From Aquimarina sp. RZ0 (lineage in GTDB: Bacteria > Bacteroidota > Bacteroidia > Flavobacteriales > Flavobacteriaceae), in contig NZ_VTZU01000013.1 of assembly GCF_008370685.1 (NCBI RefSeq), positions 1 to 64,000 on the forward strand: a stretch of 64,000 nt of DNA. The letters are read 5' to 3'. The translations under genes were made by a program, and so were the position numbers. Numbering within the stretch: the stretch's first letter is position 1; every line of letters begins with the position of its first letter. Below, one piece after another: positions 44,796 to 54,136 of this stretch. The notes beneath the pieces were generated by a model that was given only the letters and a program-made list of their open reading frames with translations, had not been told where the DNA came from and did not search any database.

Positions 44796-47700
44796 ATGAT
44801 TGAAAAAGTATTAAAACCCTGCTTTGTAAAAAGTATCATGCTATGTATCATTACCTTTGGTAGTATAATAGCATGTCAAAAACCAGAAACGACAAAAAAA
44901 GATAAAATGTTATTCTCGAATATTAGCTCTGATAAATCTGGAATATATTTTAAAAACATCATAAAAAACAGTAAAGATTTTCATTACTACAAATACATCT
45001 ATTCTTATAATGGAAGTGGAGTAGCTGCTGCTGATTTTAATAATGACGGATTTATAGATCTTTTTTTTACTGCAAACACATCTGATCATAAATTATACAT
45101 CAATAAAGGAAGTTTTGAGTTTGAAGATATAACTGCTGCATCAGGAATTAAAAAACTACCGGGATTTGCTACAGGAGTACTTACTCTCGACATAAATCAG
45201 GATGGTTATCTAGATATCTATATATGTAGAGCAGGCTGGTATGATCAGAAAGATACCTTCTCCAATTTACTTTATATTAACAATGGAGATCTGACTTTTA
45301 CTGAAAAAGCAGAAGATTATGGATTAGCTGATATTGGCAGATCATTTATGGCGACTACTCTCGACTATGACAAAGATGGGGATTTAGATTTATATATTGT
45401 AAATGCCCCATTGGTCACCAAAGACTATCGCAAACTATTTGACCTGAAAGAAGTACAAAAAAATCCGAATACCCTTGCGCTGGGAGGAAGTGACAAATTA
45501 TTGAGAAATGACGGTCAGGGAAACTATAAAGATGTATCCGCAGAAGCAGGAATATATATAGAAAGAGCCTTTGGGCTTCATGCGCAGGTAGCTGATCTAA
45601 ACCATGATAATTGGCTCGATATCTATGTGAGTAATGATTTTGAAATGCCCGATTTTGCATACATTAATAACAGAGATGGAACCTTTACGGATCAAAGTCA
45701 AAAAATGTTTAAACACGTATCATTCTATAGCATGGGTGCCGATGTTGGGGATATAAATAATGATGGATTGCAGGATATCGTCGTATTAGATATGAACCCA
45801 GAAGATTATGTCCGTTCTAAAACTACTATGGCAATGACCTCTATGGATAAGTTTCAGGTAATGATCAATAACGATTATCAGTATCAGTATATGCATAATA
45901 TGTTACAAATTAATACAGCTAATGACACATTTAGTGAAATTGCTCAAATGGCAGGTATTGCCAACACTGATTGGAGTTGGACTCCCCTACTCGCAGATTA
46001 TGACCTTGATGGTTTTACTGACCTTTTTGTAACCAATGGTATTTATAGAGATGTAATTGATCAGGATATTAATAAGAAAATTATTCAAAAAATCAGACAG
46101 AAAGGTAAAAGACCAACTGATATAGAATATGCAACGTATGCAAATAGTTTACCTCAGAATAAAATTCATAATTACATATTTAAAAATCTGGGGGATTTAA
46201 CCTTTAAAAATGTGAGTTCTCAGTGGGCTGATATGTCACCTACTTTCTCCAATGGAGCTGTATATGCTGATTTGGACAATGATGGAGATCTGGATGTTGC
46301 CATTAATAATATCAATGATACAGCTACACTTTTAAAAAATAATGCAATAGAACAATCACAAAACAACTATCTTAATTTTACGTGTAAAGGACCAAAAAAT
46401 AATCAATTCGGAATAGGAACTTCTATAAAAATATGGCTACCAGACAATACAATACTATATAAGCAGTTACTCAATGCCAGGGGATATTTATCCTCAGGAT
46501 CAAACAGGCTATATTTTGGGATTGGCAAACACAAAACAGTAAAAAAAATAGTAATAACCTGGTCTGATGGTGCGACTCAGGAATTAGAAAATATTGAGGC
46601 AAATCAGTTGGTCACACTCAGCTATCAAAACACACAATTAGCCACTCCAGATACAAAGGTCAAAACCCAGGAAAAGCTTTTTGAAAAAGAACCATCCTTT
46701 CTAAAACACAAAGACTCTGTTTTTAATGACTATGATCTGCAACTATTACTACCGCATAAATTATCACAATTAGGTCCGGCATTTGCTATAGCAGATATTA
46801 ATAATGATGGATTGGATGATATATTTCTGGGAGGAGGATTTGATCAATCCGGGCAACTTTTAAAAGGAACTTCTTCTGGTACTTTTGAAATGATTAAGGT
46901 TCCAGAACTAGAAATTCATAAAAAACATGAAGATATAAGTGCAGTATTTTTTGATGCTGACAATGATAAAGACCTGGATCTCTATGTTGTGAGCGGTAGT
47001 TATGAGTTCAATACAAACTCACCCTTGCTACAAGACCGACTTTATATCAATACTGGTAAAGAAAATTTTAACTATTGTAATGATTGCTTACCAGAAATGA
47101 AGGTAGCAGGATCTGTAGTAGTACCCTTAGATTTCGATCAAGATGGAGACCTGGATCTATTTGTAGGTGGCAGACTTATTCCAGGTAAGTACCCCTATGC
47201 TCCTATAAGCACCCTACTGGAAAACAGAAATAAAAATTTTGTAGACGTTACCTTAAAAAAAGCACCTCAATTACGCAAAACAGGAATGGTTACTGATGCA
47301 AAATCTATAGACATTGATGATGATGGAGATTTAGATCTTATAGTTACGGGAGAGTGGATGGGAATTAACGTCTTTGAAAATAGTATGGGACATTTCAGTC
47401 TTTCAGAAAAATATCCCGATTTATCAAATACAAAAGGCTGGTGGAATAAAATTTTAATCAAGGATATTGACGGCGATAATGATCTTGATATTATTGCAGG
47501 TAATTTAGGATTGAATTACAAATATCAAGCTACACAAAAAAAACCTTTTCATATATATACTGATGATTTTGATGATAATAATACTGAAGATATTGTTCTC
47601 GCTAAATATTATAAAAATAAGCAAGTCCCCGTAAGAGGTAAAAACTGTACCGCACAACAAATACCCTATTTAAATGATAAAATCAAGAATCACCACGAAT

Positions 47701-48146
47701 TTGCAAATCAGGATTTAGAAGGAATCATAGGCAAAAGCATTAAGGTTGCTTTACACTATGAGGCAAACGAGTTCAGATCTGGTATTTTTTATCAAGATCA
47801 TGGCAACTTTTCATTTAAGCCTTTTCCTAACGAGGTTCAGATTGCACCAGTGAATAGTATCTTATATCAGGATATAGATCAGGATGGTATTAAAGATTTA
47901 CTACTGGCAGGAAATAATTATCAGTCTGAGATAGAAACTACTCGTGCAGATGCTGGAATAGGATCTTTTCTAAAAGGTATGTCTGATCATACTTTTTCCT
48001 GGATACCCAATACAACGACTGGATTCTATGCCGACAGAGATGTACGAAATCTTGGCTTTTTAAAAACAATACAGGGCGATAAAATTCTGGTAATTAATAA
48101 TAATGAAATGCATGATTTGTATAACATTATTAATTCTAAAAAATAA
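44796..48146 (+). CDS. FG-GAP/VCBS-repeat lipoprotein with ASPIC/UnbV domain
   Basis: I start it at the ATG at 44796 so that FVKSIMLCIITFGSIIAC forms a lipoprotein signal; 44781 is also possible and the frame upstream has only a TTG. The ~1116 residues hold many FG-GAP-type calcium loops (DFNNDGFIDLFF, DYDKDGDLDLYIV, DLDNDGDLDVAINN, DIDDDGDLDLIVTG) in two propellers, with an ASPIC/UnbV segment between (KIVITWSDGATQELENIE). Proteins of this type often follow SusCD in Bacteroidota, where they probably bind glycan at the surface. It converges with the PL8 gene, with stops 5 bp apart. No catalytic site is seen. Confidence 0.82.
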   Translation: MIEKVLKPCFVKSIMLCIITFGSIIACQKPETTKKDKMLFSNISSDKSGIYFKNIIKNSKDFHYYKYIYSYNGSGVAAADFNNDGFIDLFFTANTSDHKLYINKGSFEFEDITAASGIKKLPGFATGVLTLDINQDGYLDIYICRAGWYDQKDTFSNLLYINNGDLTFTEKAEDYGLADIGRSFMATTLDYDKDGDLDLYIVNAPLVTKDYRKLFDLKEVQKNPNTLALGGSDKLLRNDGQGNYKDVSAEAGIYIERAFGLHAQVADLNHDNWLDIYVSNDFEMPDFAYINNRDGTFTDQSQKMFKHVSFYSMGADVGDINNDGLQDIVVLDMNPEDYVRSKTTMAMTSMDKFQVMINNDYQYQYMHNMLQINTANDTFSEIAQMAGIANTDWSWTPLLADYDLDGFTDLFVTNGIYRDVIDQDINKKIIQKIRQKGKRPTDIEYATYANSLPQNKIHNYIFKNLGDLTFKNVSSQWADMSPTFSNGAVYADLDNDGDLDVAINNINDTATLLKNNAIEQSQNNYLNFTCKGPKNNQFGIGTSIKIWLPDNTILYKQLLNARGYLSSGSNRLYFGIGKHKTVKKIVITWSDGATQELENIEANQLVTLSYQNTQLATPDTKVKTQEKLFEKEPSFLKHKDSVFNDYDLQLLLPHKLSQLGPAFAIADINNDGLDDIFLGGGFDQSGQLLKGTSSGTFEMIKVPELEIHKKHEDISAVFFDADNDKDLDLYVVSGSYEFNTNSPLLQDRLYINTGKENFNYCNDCLPEMKVAGSVVVPLDFDQDGDLDLFVGGRLIPGKYPYAPISTLLENRNKNFVDVTLKKAPQLRKTGMVTDAKSIDIDDDGDLDLIVTGEWMGINVFENSMGHFSLSEKYPDLSNTKGWWNKILIKDIDGDNDLDIIAGNLGLNYKYQATQKKPFHIYTDDFDDNNTEDIVLAKYYKNKQVPVRGKNCTAQQIPYLNDKIKNHHEFANQDLEGIIGKSIKVALHYEANEFRSGIFYQDHGNFSFKPFPNEVQIAPVNSILYQDIDQDGIKDLLLAGNNYQSEIETTRADAGIGSFLKGMSDHTFSWIPNTTTGFYADRDVRNLGFLKTIQGDKILVINNNEMHDLYNIINSKK

Positions 48147-48151
48147 TCAAT

Positions 48152-51100
48152 TCATTCATCAGCTATTAATTCGACTTCTGAGGTCAACCCATGCTGGCAT
48201 CTAAATTCTAAAACCGTAATATTATTGGCTTTTTGAACAATTTTTGAAATACCTTTTACAGTATTTTTAATTTTCCAATTACCCTTTACAAAAACTTTTA
48301 TGGTAGAGGCGATACTTTCATTATTATACCAATAGTGAGAATACGGAGGAACTTCTGCCCTATTGAGTGCCAGATCTACATCCGCACTAAAACCTTCATA
48401 AAAACGAAGATCAGGATCACTAATAGCAACCTTAAGATTATTTTTATCTGATTCTTTTATCGTAATGATTGCCGGATGTGTACTCCCTTTTAAATATTGA
48501 TGATTAAGCTCATAATCTTTTTGAAAAAGCACATATGCAGCTGTTTTTTTATCGTTATGATATATAATGTGAGCCTTTTGATCAGCTCTCACTACTACAT
48601 ATGGTTGATCATCAGATGACATTTTTTTAGAGAAAGAAAACATCTCTTCCGGAGTAGTATCAATTTTTATTGCATATTCATACCTGGCATTGTCAGGGCT
48701 TTTCCCGTGAGTTATATAACCAAGTTCAAACGCACCTCTGGTATCTATTTTATCCTCAGCATCTCGGGATTCCTGCCACCCATCACTAATATAAAAATGC
48801 TGCCCATCTGCAAGATAATATCCAGTTTTAAAACCATCAAACAACCAGGTACCATCGGCAGATGTTATTTTTTCATTTTTTTTAGTAATATCAGATTCTT
48901 TACTATTCCCGATAACCAGACTATTGGTAGTATGCAATTTTGAATTTTGAAACAATGTGGTTTCTGTGGTGTAGCTCTCTAAATCATTTTGAATACCTGT
49001 TCCCAAACAGATAATTAAATCATCAAAGAAAAACCAGGACTTGGTAGCATAAAAAGAATCCAGATCATATTTATCATGCCCATGAATGGTTGTTGTAAAT
49101 ATGCCATCGCCAGTATCCATATCTAATCCTCCCACAAAAGCCTGATCAGATCTTAGGTGTTCATCTTCATCATCATTATTTTTAATGGGTAAAGTTTTAA
49201 TCCGCTGCAAAGGAGCTTTAAAAGCTGTAGTTCCCGGAAAACGACACCAATCCCAGCCATCCAAATCCCAGCCGTTATTTACATAGGGATGCCCTTTTTT
49301 ATCCGCATGAATGATTTCGAGCATTCCCCAATTCAAAAATTGATTGGTCGTTACAAATCCCCTTTTCCAATGCCAGCTTTCGGATTGGTAAATGTACTTG
49401 CTAAAAGACCCTACAACCGCCATCCAGTCATTTCTGCGATGCACTCCTTTGGCATAGTAACTCAAGGTATGATGACCCGTTGGAGAAGCTTCTGGTGCAA
49501 TACCTTTACTCTTAAAAAAAAGTGCTTCTTCTGATAACTCTTCTCCTTCGATTATTCTCAAATAAGCGCTAGCAATATCTGTATCGATAGTTTCCTTATC
49601 ATCTGGTGTGCCTGCAAAGGCTAAATGTACCAGTTCATCAATACTCACCTGATCTCGCGGCCTGATTAGATTATGAGCAAAAGCCCAGGGGAAATATTTT
49701 TTACTCCTATAAAATCTTCTGATTAGCATATTGTCTTTCATTCGCTGGTGAGCATCTGTATAGATTCTAAAATCTGTATGGCTCAAAAAACGAATCATTT
49801 TAGAAACTTCCCGCATTGTATATTGCCCATATCGTATTAAGTAGGCATTCGCATGATGAAAATGCGAACCATCTGGTTTAAAAGTATCTGAAATTCCCGG
49901 AGCATAATTGTACATAATATTACTGTAATATGACGTAAAATGTTGCATATCCCTCACTTTTTCCGGAGTCTCGTCCATAAGTAATACGCAAAGAAGCATT
50001 CCTACAGAATTTGTGTATAAGTCATCTGAGCTAGTTCCTCTCCCGCCATGAACTCCTCTTACCGTGTTTTCATCATATATTTTATTAAAATCGTATTTCC
50101 GTCTAATAAATGTAATTGCTTTTTCCAGTAAACCTTTTTCTTTTAATACATCTCTGGCAAGGTAACATCCATCGGCAAACCCTCTGCCATGGTACCAGTT
50201 TAGGTTAACATCTGTGTTTATCCCATGTTCAATACAATCAATAAGATACCGACTGATTACTAATTTCTGACCTTCATCTTGTACTTGATTATATAAGATT
50301 CCAAGATTTTTTATAAACAAACAGAGCTTCTTACGGTCTTCTCCTTTTGTAGGATGTAATCCATTTATAAATCCTTCTCTTCTTTTTAAATTAAAATATT
50401 GGTGCACAGCGGATAACTCTTTTAGTTTTTCTCCAGAAAGCTTAGAAATACTGTGAAGCCCTTCATACTGAATATCTACTAACCTCTGATGAATGGTTTT
50501 AAAAGAATTTGTATGGCTTTTCTCTACTTTTTTTACTAAAGGAAACCAGGGTTTGTTTAAATAGTTATAGTTTTTAATGCGATTTCCGGCAGGTCCTCGT
50601 CTTTGTGGGTGATAAGAAATACTCGGTATAACCGGATCAGGCTTTACAGCCCTGGGATTTAGCTGTTTTGAAAAGATAAGATGATCCAAATATATTGTTC
50701 CTGAGGTATTCGATAGATTTTTAATCCTCAAAATATTCATATCCATCTTGGGAGTACCTCTTAGATGACCTCTGTCATATGCAGTACTAACTCTCCGCCA
50801 GCCATCAAAACCTAATTGTAAATCAATAGAACAATCTTCTTCTGCATCTCTTCCGAAAACGAATTTCAAAATTGTGTTTTGCCTTTTTTCAGAAAAAACA
50901 GGAAAATCAAACCCAATAGGTTTGCTAAGATGCGGATATGATGTATCTAATATTTTTTTAATGGTATCTATCTTCTGCGGTCGATAACCAATCTCAGCTT
51001 TTATTTGTAATTCATCTCCGGGAACAAAATCCCATCGCAGACTGTTCGATCCATCGGCATAGTGCAAAGAGGAAAGCGAGATTTTTCCTTTAGAAGCTTT

Positions 51101-51259
51101 TATGTTGTCTGAAATTCCATTTTCAAAACTCAATATAGTACCTTCTACAGAAGATTTCTCCTGTTGACCATATATAAATCCAAAGAAAAAAAATATGGTA
51201 GTCTTAAATATTTTTACCGAATACCCGTATATAGGTCGATTGTTTCTTCTATGACTCAT
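48152..51259 (-). CDS. PL8-family polysaccharide lyase (chondroitinase ABC-like)
   Basis: At 1035 residues it has the size of chondroitinase ABC-type PL8 enzymes. It has a signal peptide (FKTTIFFFFGFIYGQ), an N-terminal sandwich (GTILSFENGIS; TIYLDHLIF), and an alpha-toroid with LNWYHGRGFADGCYLARD. The probable catalytic His468 and Tyr477 (SHFHHANAYLIRYG) have the 9-residue spacing known in PL8. Central beta-sandwich segments are NNGWDLDGWDWCRFPGTTAF and WHWKRGFVT. It would cut uronate-containing polysaccharides such as chondroitin, hyaluronan or an algal or bacterial equivalent. It converges on the FG-GAP lipoprotein gene beside SusCD. Confidence 0.85.
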   Translation of the reverse strand: MSHRRNNRPIYGYSVKIFKTTIFFFFGFIYGQQEKSSVEGTILSFENGISDNIKASKGKISLSSLHYADGSNSLRWDFVPGDELQIKAEIGYRPQKIDTIKKILDTSYPHLSKPIGFDFPVFSEKRQNTILKFVFGRDAEEDCSIDLQLGFDGWRRVSTAYDRGHLRGTPKMDMNILRIKNLSNTSGTIYLDHLIFSKQLNPRAVKPDPVIPSISYHPQRRGPAGNRIKNYNYLNKPWFPLVKKVEKSHTNSFKTIHQRLVDIQYEGLHSISKLSGEKLKELSAVHQYFNLKRREGFINGLHPTKGEDRKKLCLFIKNLGILYNQVQDEGQKLVISRYLIDCIEHGINTDVNLNWYHGRGFADGCYLARDVLKEKGLLEKAITFIRRKYDFNKIYDENTVRGVHGGRGTSSDDLYTNSVGMLLCVLLMDETPEKVRDMQHFTSYYSNIMYNYAPGISDTFKPDGSHFHHANAYLIRYGQYTMREVSKMIRFLSHTDFRIYTDAHQRMKDNMLIRRFYRSKKYFPWAFAHNLIRPRDQVSIDELVHLAFAGTPDDKETIDTDIASAYLRIIEGEELSEEALFFKSKGIAPEASPTGHHTLSYYAKGVHRRNDWMAVVGSFSKYIYQSESWHWKRGFVTTNQFLNWGMLEIIHADKKGHPYVNNGWDLDGWDWCRFPGTTAFKAPLQRIKTLPIKNNDDEDEHLRSDQAFVGGLDMDTGDGIFTTTIHGHDKYDLDSFYATKSWFFFDDLIICLGTGIQNDLESYTTETTLFQNSKLHTTNSLVIGNSKESDITKKNEKITSADGTWLFDGFKTGYYLADGQHFYISDGWQESRDAEDKIDTRGAFELGYITHGKSPDNARYEYAIKIDTTPEEMFSFSKKMSSDDQPYVVVRADQKAHIIYHNDKKTAAYVLFQKDYELNHQYLKGSTHPAIITIKESDKNNLKVAISDPDLRFYEGFSADVDLALNRAEVPPYSHYWYNNESIASTIKVFVKGNWKIKNTVKGISKIVQKANNITVLEFRCQHGLTSEVELIADE

Positions 51260-51927
51260 TCGTTAGGTTTTAAGTTATACTCAAGCTAAGATAAATTATC
51301 AGACACCATCAATCTAATAGCTATAGTGTGCAAAAGCTATCAATTCTACCACTCAAATTAAAATAGTATCTATCAATTCATCCAACCCGGATAAAGGGAA
51401 TGAATGTACTTAAAAAAATGATATGATTCTAGAATTTCAGAACTATCGATCAACTGAATAATTATAATGAACTACCTCGGGGCAAACCTACGAGGCATGT
51501 ATTGAAAAAAAACATTTTGATTTCGAGGCAGGCCTCGTAGCATTTAAATCTCGATTATCGAGTAAACCAATCCAAGAATCCCGAAGCAAGTTCTCAAGCT
51601 ATCCTGCTGGAAAATATTTAGATACACCAGATAAAGTTAAGAGGATTATTCCCTACTAAAAATAAATTCAAAATTCCCCATCAAAGTATCATAATTAAAC
51701 AGCATAGTATTATTGACACCTTTCTTACTTTAATACCTTTACAACATCATATTTCCATTTTTTACTATCAAAATAGTGGAATATTGCTGGCATAACTTTC
51801 AACTAATTGCCTATAACCATATAACAACTTAATAATCAAAAACCTACAAACACCTTAATCCACGTCACGATAATAAAAACCTAAACTATCACAATAACAG
51901 TATCCTAAAACAACTTAAAACTAACGT
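51260..51927. other. Intergenic region with a CTACGAGGC inverted repeat
   Basis: CTACGAGGC (51488-51496) and GCCTCGTAG (51532-51540) are exact complements, with a GC content unlike the surroundings; a related CTCGGGGC precedes them. No ORF is present. It may be the scar of a mobile element. The rest up to the GH26 gene is AT rich. Confidence 0.45.
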
Positions 51928-53184
51928 ATGAAGTACTTTACAATCCCTACAATCAGTATTCTCTTATTCTGCACCTTTTTTTATACAGAAAGCATAGCAC
52001 AGACAAAATGGAAATCTTTAAATCATCTGTATAGTATTAAAGGAAAGAGAACTGTAACTGGTCATCACAACAGAGAACCTAACTGGGATCCATCAAAACA
52101 AACCCGCAGAATCAATGAAGTAACTGGTGAATATCCTGGATTATGGGGAGGTGATTTCTTATTTAGTTCAGAAGATATTCAATATCGCTGGAAAATGACT
52201 GAACAGGCTATTATAGAATGGAACAACGGAGCTATTGTGAGTTTAATGTGGCACGCTTGTAATCCTGCAAAATCCCAACCCTGTGGTTTTGATGGTAATG
52301 GAGTAAGAAGCAAATTATCATCCTGGGAATGGGAGCAGTTATTAAGAAATGGAACCCCTATTAATACCAAATGGAAAGAAATGATGGATGAAGTGGCTTT
52401 CTACCTTCAAAGATTAGAAGATAATGGTGTAGAAGTATTTTTCAGACCTTTACACGAGATCAATAATAACTTTTCATGGTGGGGTGGAGTGAAAAGGAAT
52501 AACAGATCTAAACGTTTATATCGACTTACTCAAAACTATTTTAAAAATGTTAAAGGTCTAAGCAACCTTATTTTTGTCTTTGATGTAGACGATTCTAATT
52601 ATGACTGGTGGAGCTACAACCCTGGCGGAAGGTACTGGGATGTATTTGCAGTCGATATGTATAATAAGGGCTATACCACCAGAACCTATAATAAAGCCAA
52701 AAATTTCGCTGGAAGCAAACCTATGGGTATAGGCGAATTTGAGTTTATTCCTTCTCCTCAAGTTATAGCAAGTCAACCTAATTGGACTTTCTTTATGGGA
52801 TGGGCAGAACTTGTTTTCGAAAGAAATAGTACCCGACAAATTCAAGACACTTATTTTTCATATCGAACAACAACATTACGCGATATGCCCGGATGGAGAA
52901 ATTCAAGAAAGGAATCGCTATATCAAGAAAAAAACACATTGCTAAACAATCAATTATCAGTAGTCCCAAATCCATCAGTTGATGGCTTTTTTTCTATTAA
53001 ATTTCCAAAAAAAGGGAACTATGAATTACTAATAAGCGACATGCTTGGCAAAGTAATTAAAACAGTAGATATAACTCAGGGCACTGAACCTATCGAGATC
53101 GAACTTAACAAAAAACCAGGAATCTATACCTTGACCGCAATGGGGTTTTCACAAATGTATACTAAAAAGCTAGTCATAAAATAA
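51928..53184 (+). CDS. Secreted GH26 beta-mannanase-like enzyme with T9SS domain
   Basis: The 418-residue protein has a signal peptide ending in ESIAQ, a GH26 TIM barrel (about 28-330) and a T9SS sorting domain (VPNPSVDGFFSIKF onward). The acid/base is Glu177 in RPLHEINNNFSWWGG and the nucleophile Glu270 in GIGEFEF. Near the N-terminus GHHNREPNWDP and GDFLFS fit the family, as does SLMWHACNP. GH26 mostly contains beta-1,4-mannanases, with some beta-1,3-xylanases in marine bacteria as the alternative. It is secreted, so it would produce the oligomers that the SusCD pair may import. Confidence 0.88.
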   Translation: MKYFTIPTISILLFCTFFYTESIAQTKWKSLNHLYSIKGKRTVTGHHNREPNWDPSKQTRRINEVTGEYPGLWGGDFLFSSEDIQYRWKMTEQAIIEWNNGAIVSLMWHACNPAKSQPCGFDGNGVRSKLSSWEWEQLLRNGTPINTKWKEMMDEVAFYLQRLEDNGVEVFFRPLHEINNNFSWWGGVKRNNRSKRLYRLTQNYFKNVKGLSNLIFVFDVDDSNYDWWSYNPGGRYWDVFAVDMYNKGYTTRTYNKAKNFAGSKPMGIGEFEFIPSPQVIASQPNWTFFMGWAELVFERNSTRQIQDTYFSYRTTTLRDMPGWRNSRKESLYQEKNTLLNNQLSVVPNPSVDGFFSIKFPKKGNYELLISDMLGKVIKTVDITQGTEPIEIELNKKPGIYTLTAMGFSQMYTKKLVIK

Positions 53185-53225
53185 ATTATAATAACAAGGA
53201 ATAATCTCGTTTGTTGTCAATTATA

Positions 53226-53359
53226 CAGATGTATGATACACTTTTAATGAGTGAGGTATTCAGAATCTCTCAGTTCTTATAAACCTTACCTTAATCTCGA
53301 AAGAATTTAGTTTCTGAAACAAAATTGATTTTTGATCAAAAAAATGTATCATACATCTG
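53226..53359. repeat. 134-bp element with 15-bp perfect terminal inverted repeats
   Basis: CAGATGTATGATACA (53226-53240) and TGTATCATACATCTG (53345-53359) are exact complements, and a further 4 bp match after one mismatch. The inside is AT rich and codes for nothing. It follows the GH26 stop by 41 bp. Confidence 0.65.
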
Positions 53360-53485
53360 CATTACTATTCTGAATTTAGCGCTTGTCTAAAAGTCGTACT
53401 TCCTGAAAACAGAAATTTTAAAAGCCGTGAGGTCGCTTCAAACAATTCAAATATCTCGATATCCTTTTTATTTAATAGTGTACTC

Positions 53486-53647
53486 ATACGATTTATGATT
53501 AAAAAATTCGTATAAATTCATTGAATTATTTTTTCTTTATTCAAGGCAAAAAAATCAAGCATAGCTATAGCTACGGTTTATTTTTTAAACGAAGTAGAAA
53601 GGAAAAAGAAACGATGAATATGCGAAATTTTTAGTTATAAATCGTAT
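53486..53647 (-). repeat. 162-bp dispersed repeat, copy 4 (inverted)
   Basis: Same orientation as the 35671 copy and the same length. It differs at a few positions (ATGATT for GTGATT near the left end; TTCAAGG for TGCAAGG). Confidence 0.92.
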
Positions 53648-53716
53648 CAGAACCTCAAACTATAGACTTTTAATGTATACTCTTTTTAAACCATATTACA
53701 AACTATAAAACAATAA

Positions 53717-53833
53717 AAAAGAGTTCGTTATTATCATAATTTAAAAACAATACAAGAAGCTAAAACAGCTGTGTTCGATTATATAGAGGTGTGGTATAAT
53801 AGAAAAAGATCACCCTCTTCATTTAAGATATAA
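53717..53833 (+). pseudogene. IS3-family transposase OrfB remnant (C-terminal end)
   Basis: The frame reads KRVRYYHNLKTIQEAKTAVF and then DYIEVWYNRKRSPSSF, followed by a stop. This is the characteristic IS3 OrfB tail 'EA...iFdYIE.fYNr.R.HS.lgy', with KRSPSS where KRxHSS is usual. Everything upstream is missing, and downstream traces are in other frames with stops, so it is dead. Confidence 0.8.
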
Positions 53834-54136
53834 AATTCCTAATAGAAGTCGAATCACAATTTTATGAATTTAAAAATATAGTATAGGTCTTAGAAAAATT
53901 GTCAGAATTTCTCTTGCAAATTCACTATTTTAATGGGTTTTCCCGAACACTTGTCTAAAATGAGATAGATGAGTTTACAGATAAAAGTCTGTAAAAACAA
54001 CCTCTTGATCTCAATTTATTACTATTTAGCAGAATGCACAACTTTTCTGCATACATCACGGGTTAATATTATTTAAATTTAAAGGTAGGGTGTTTTAAAA
54101 GTAATGCGTTTATACTATATAATCACACACAAAAAA

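Noticed and set aside
760..53647. The four 162-bp repeats as a CRISPR array
   Set aside because: They are scattered over 53 kb in both orientations, far too long and without regular spacers or cas genes.
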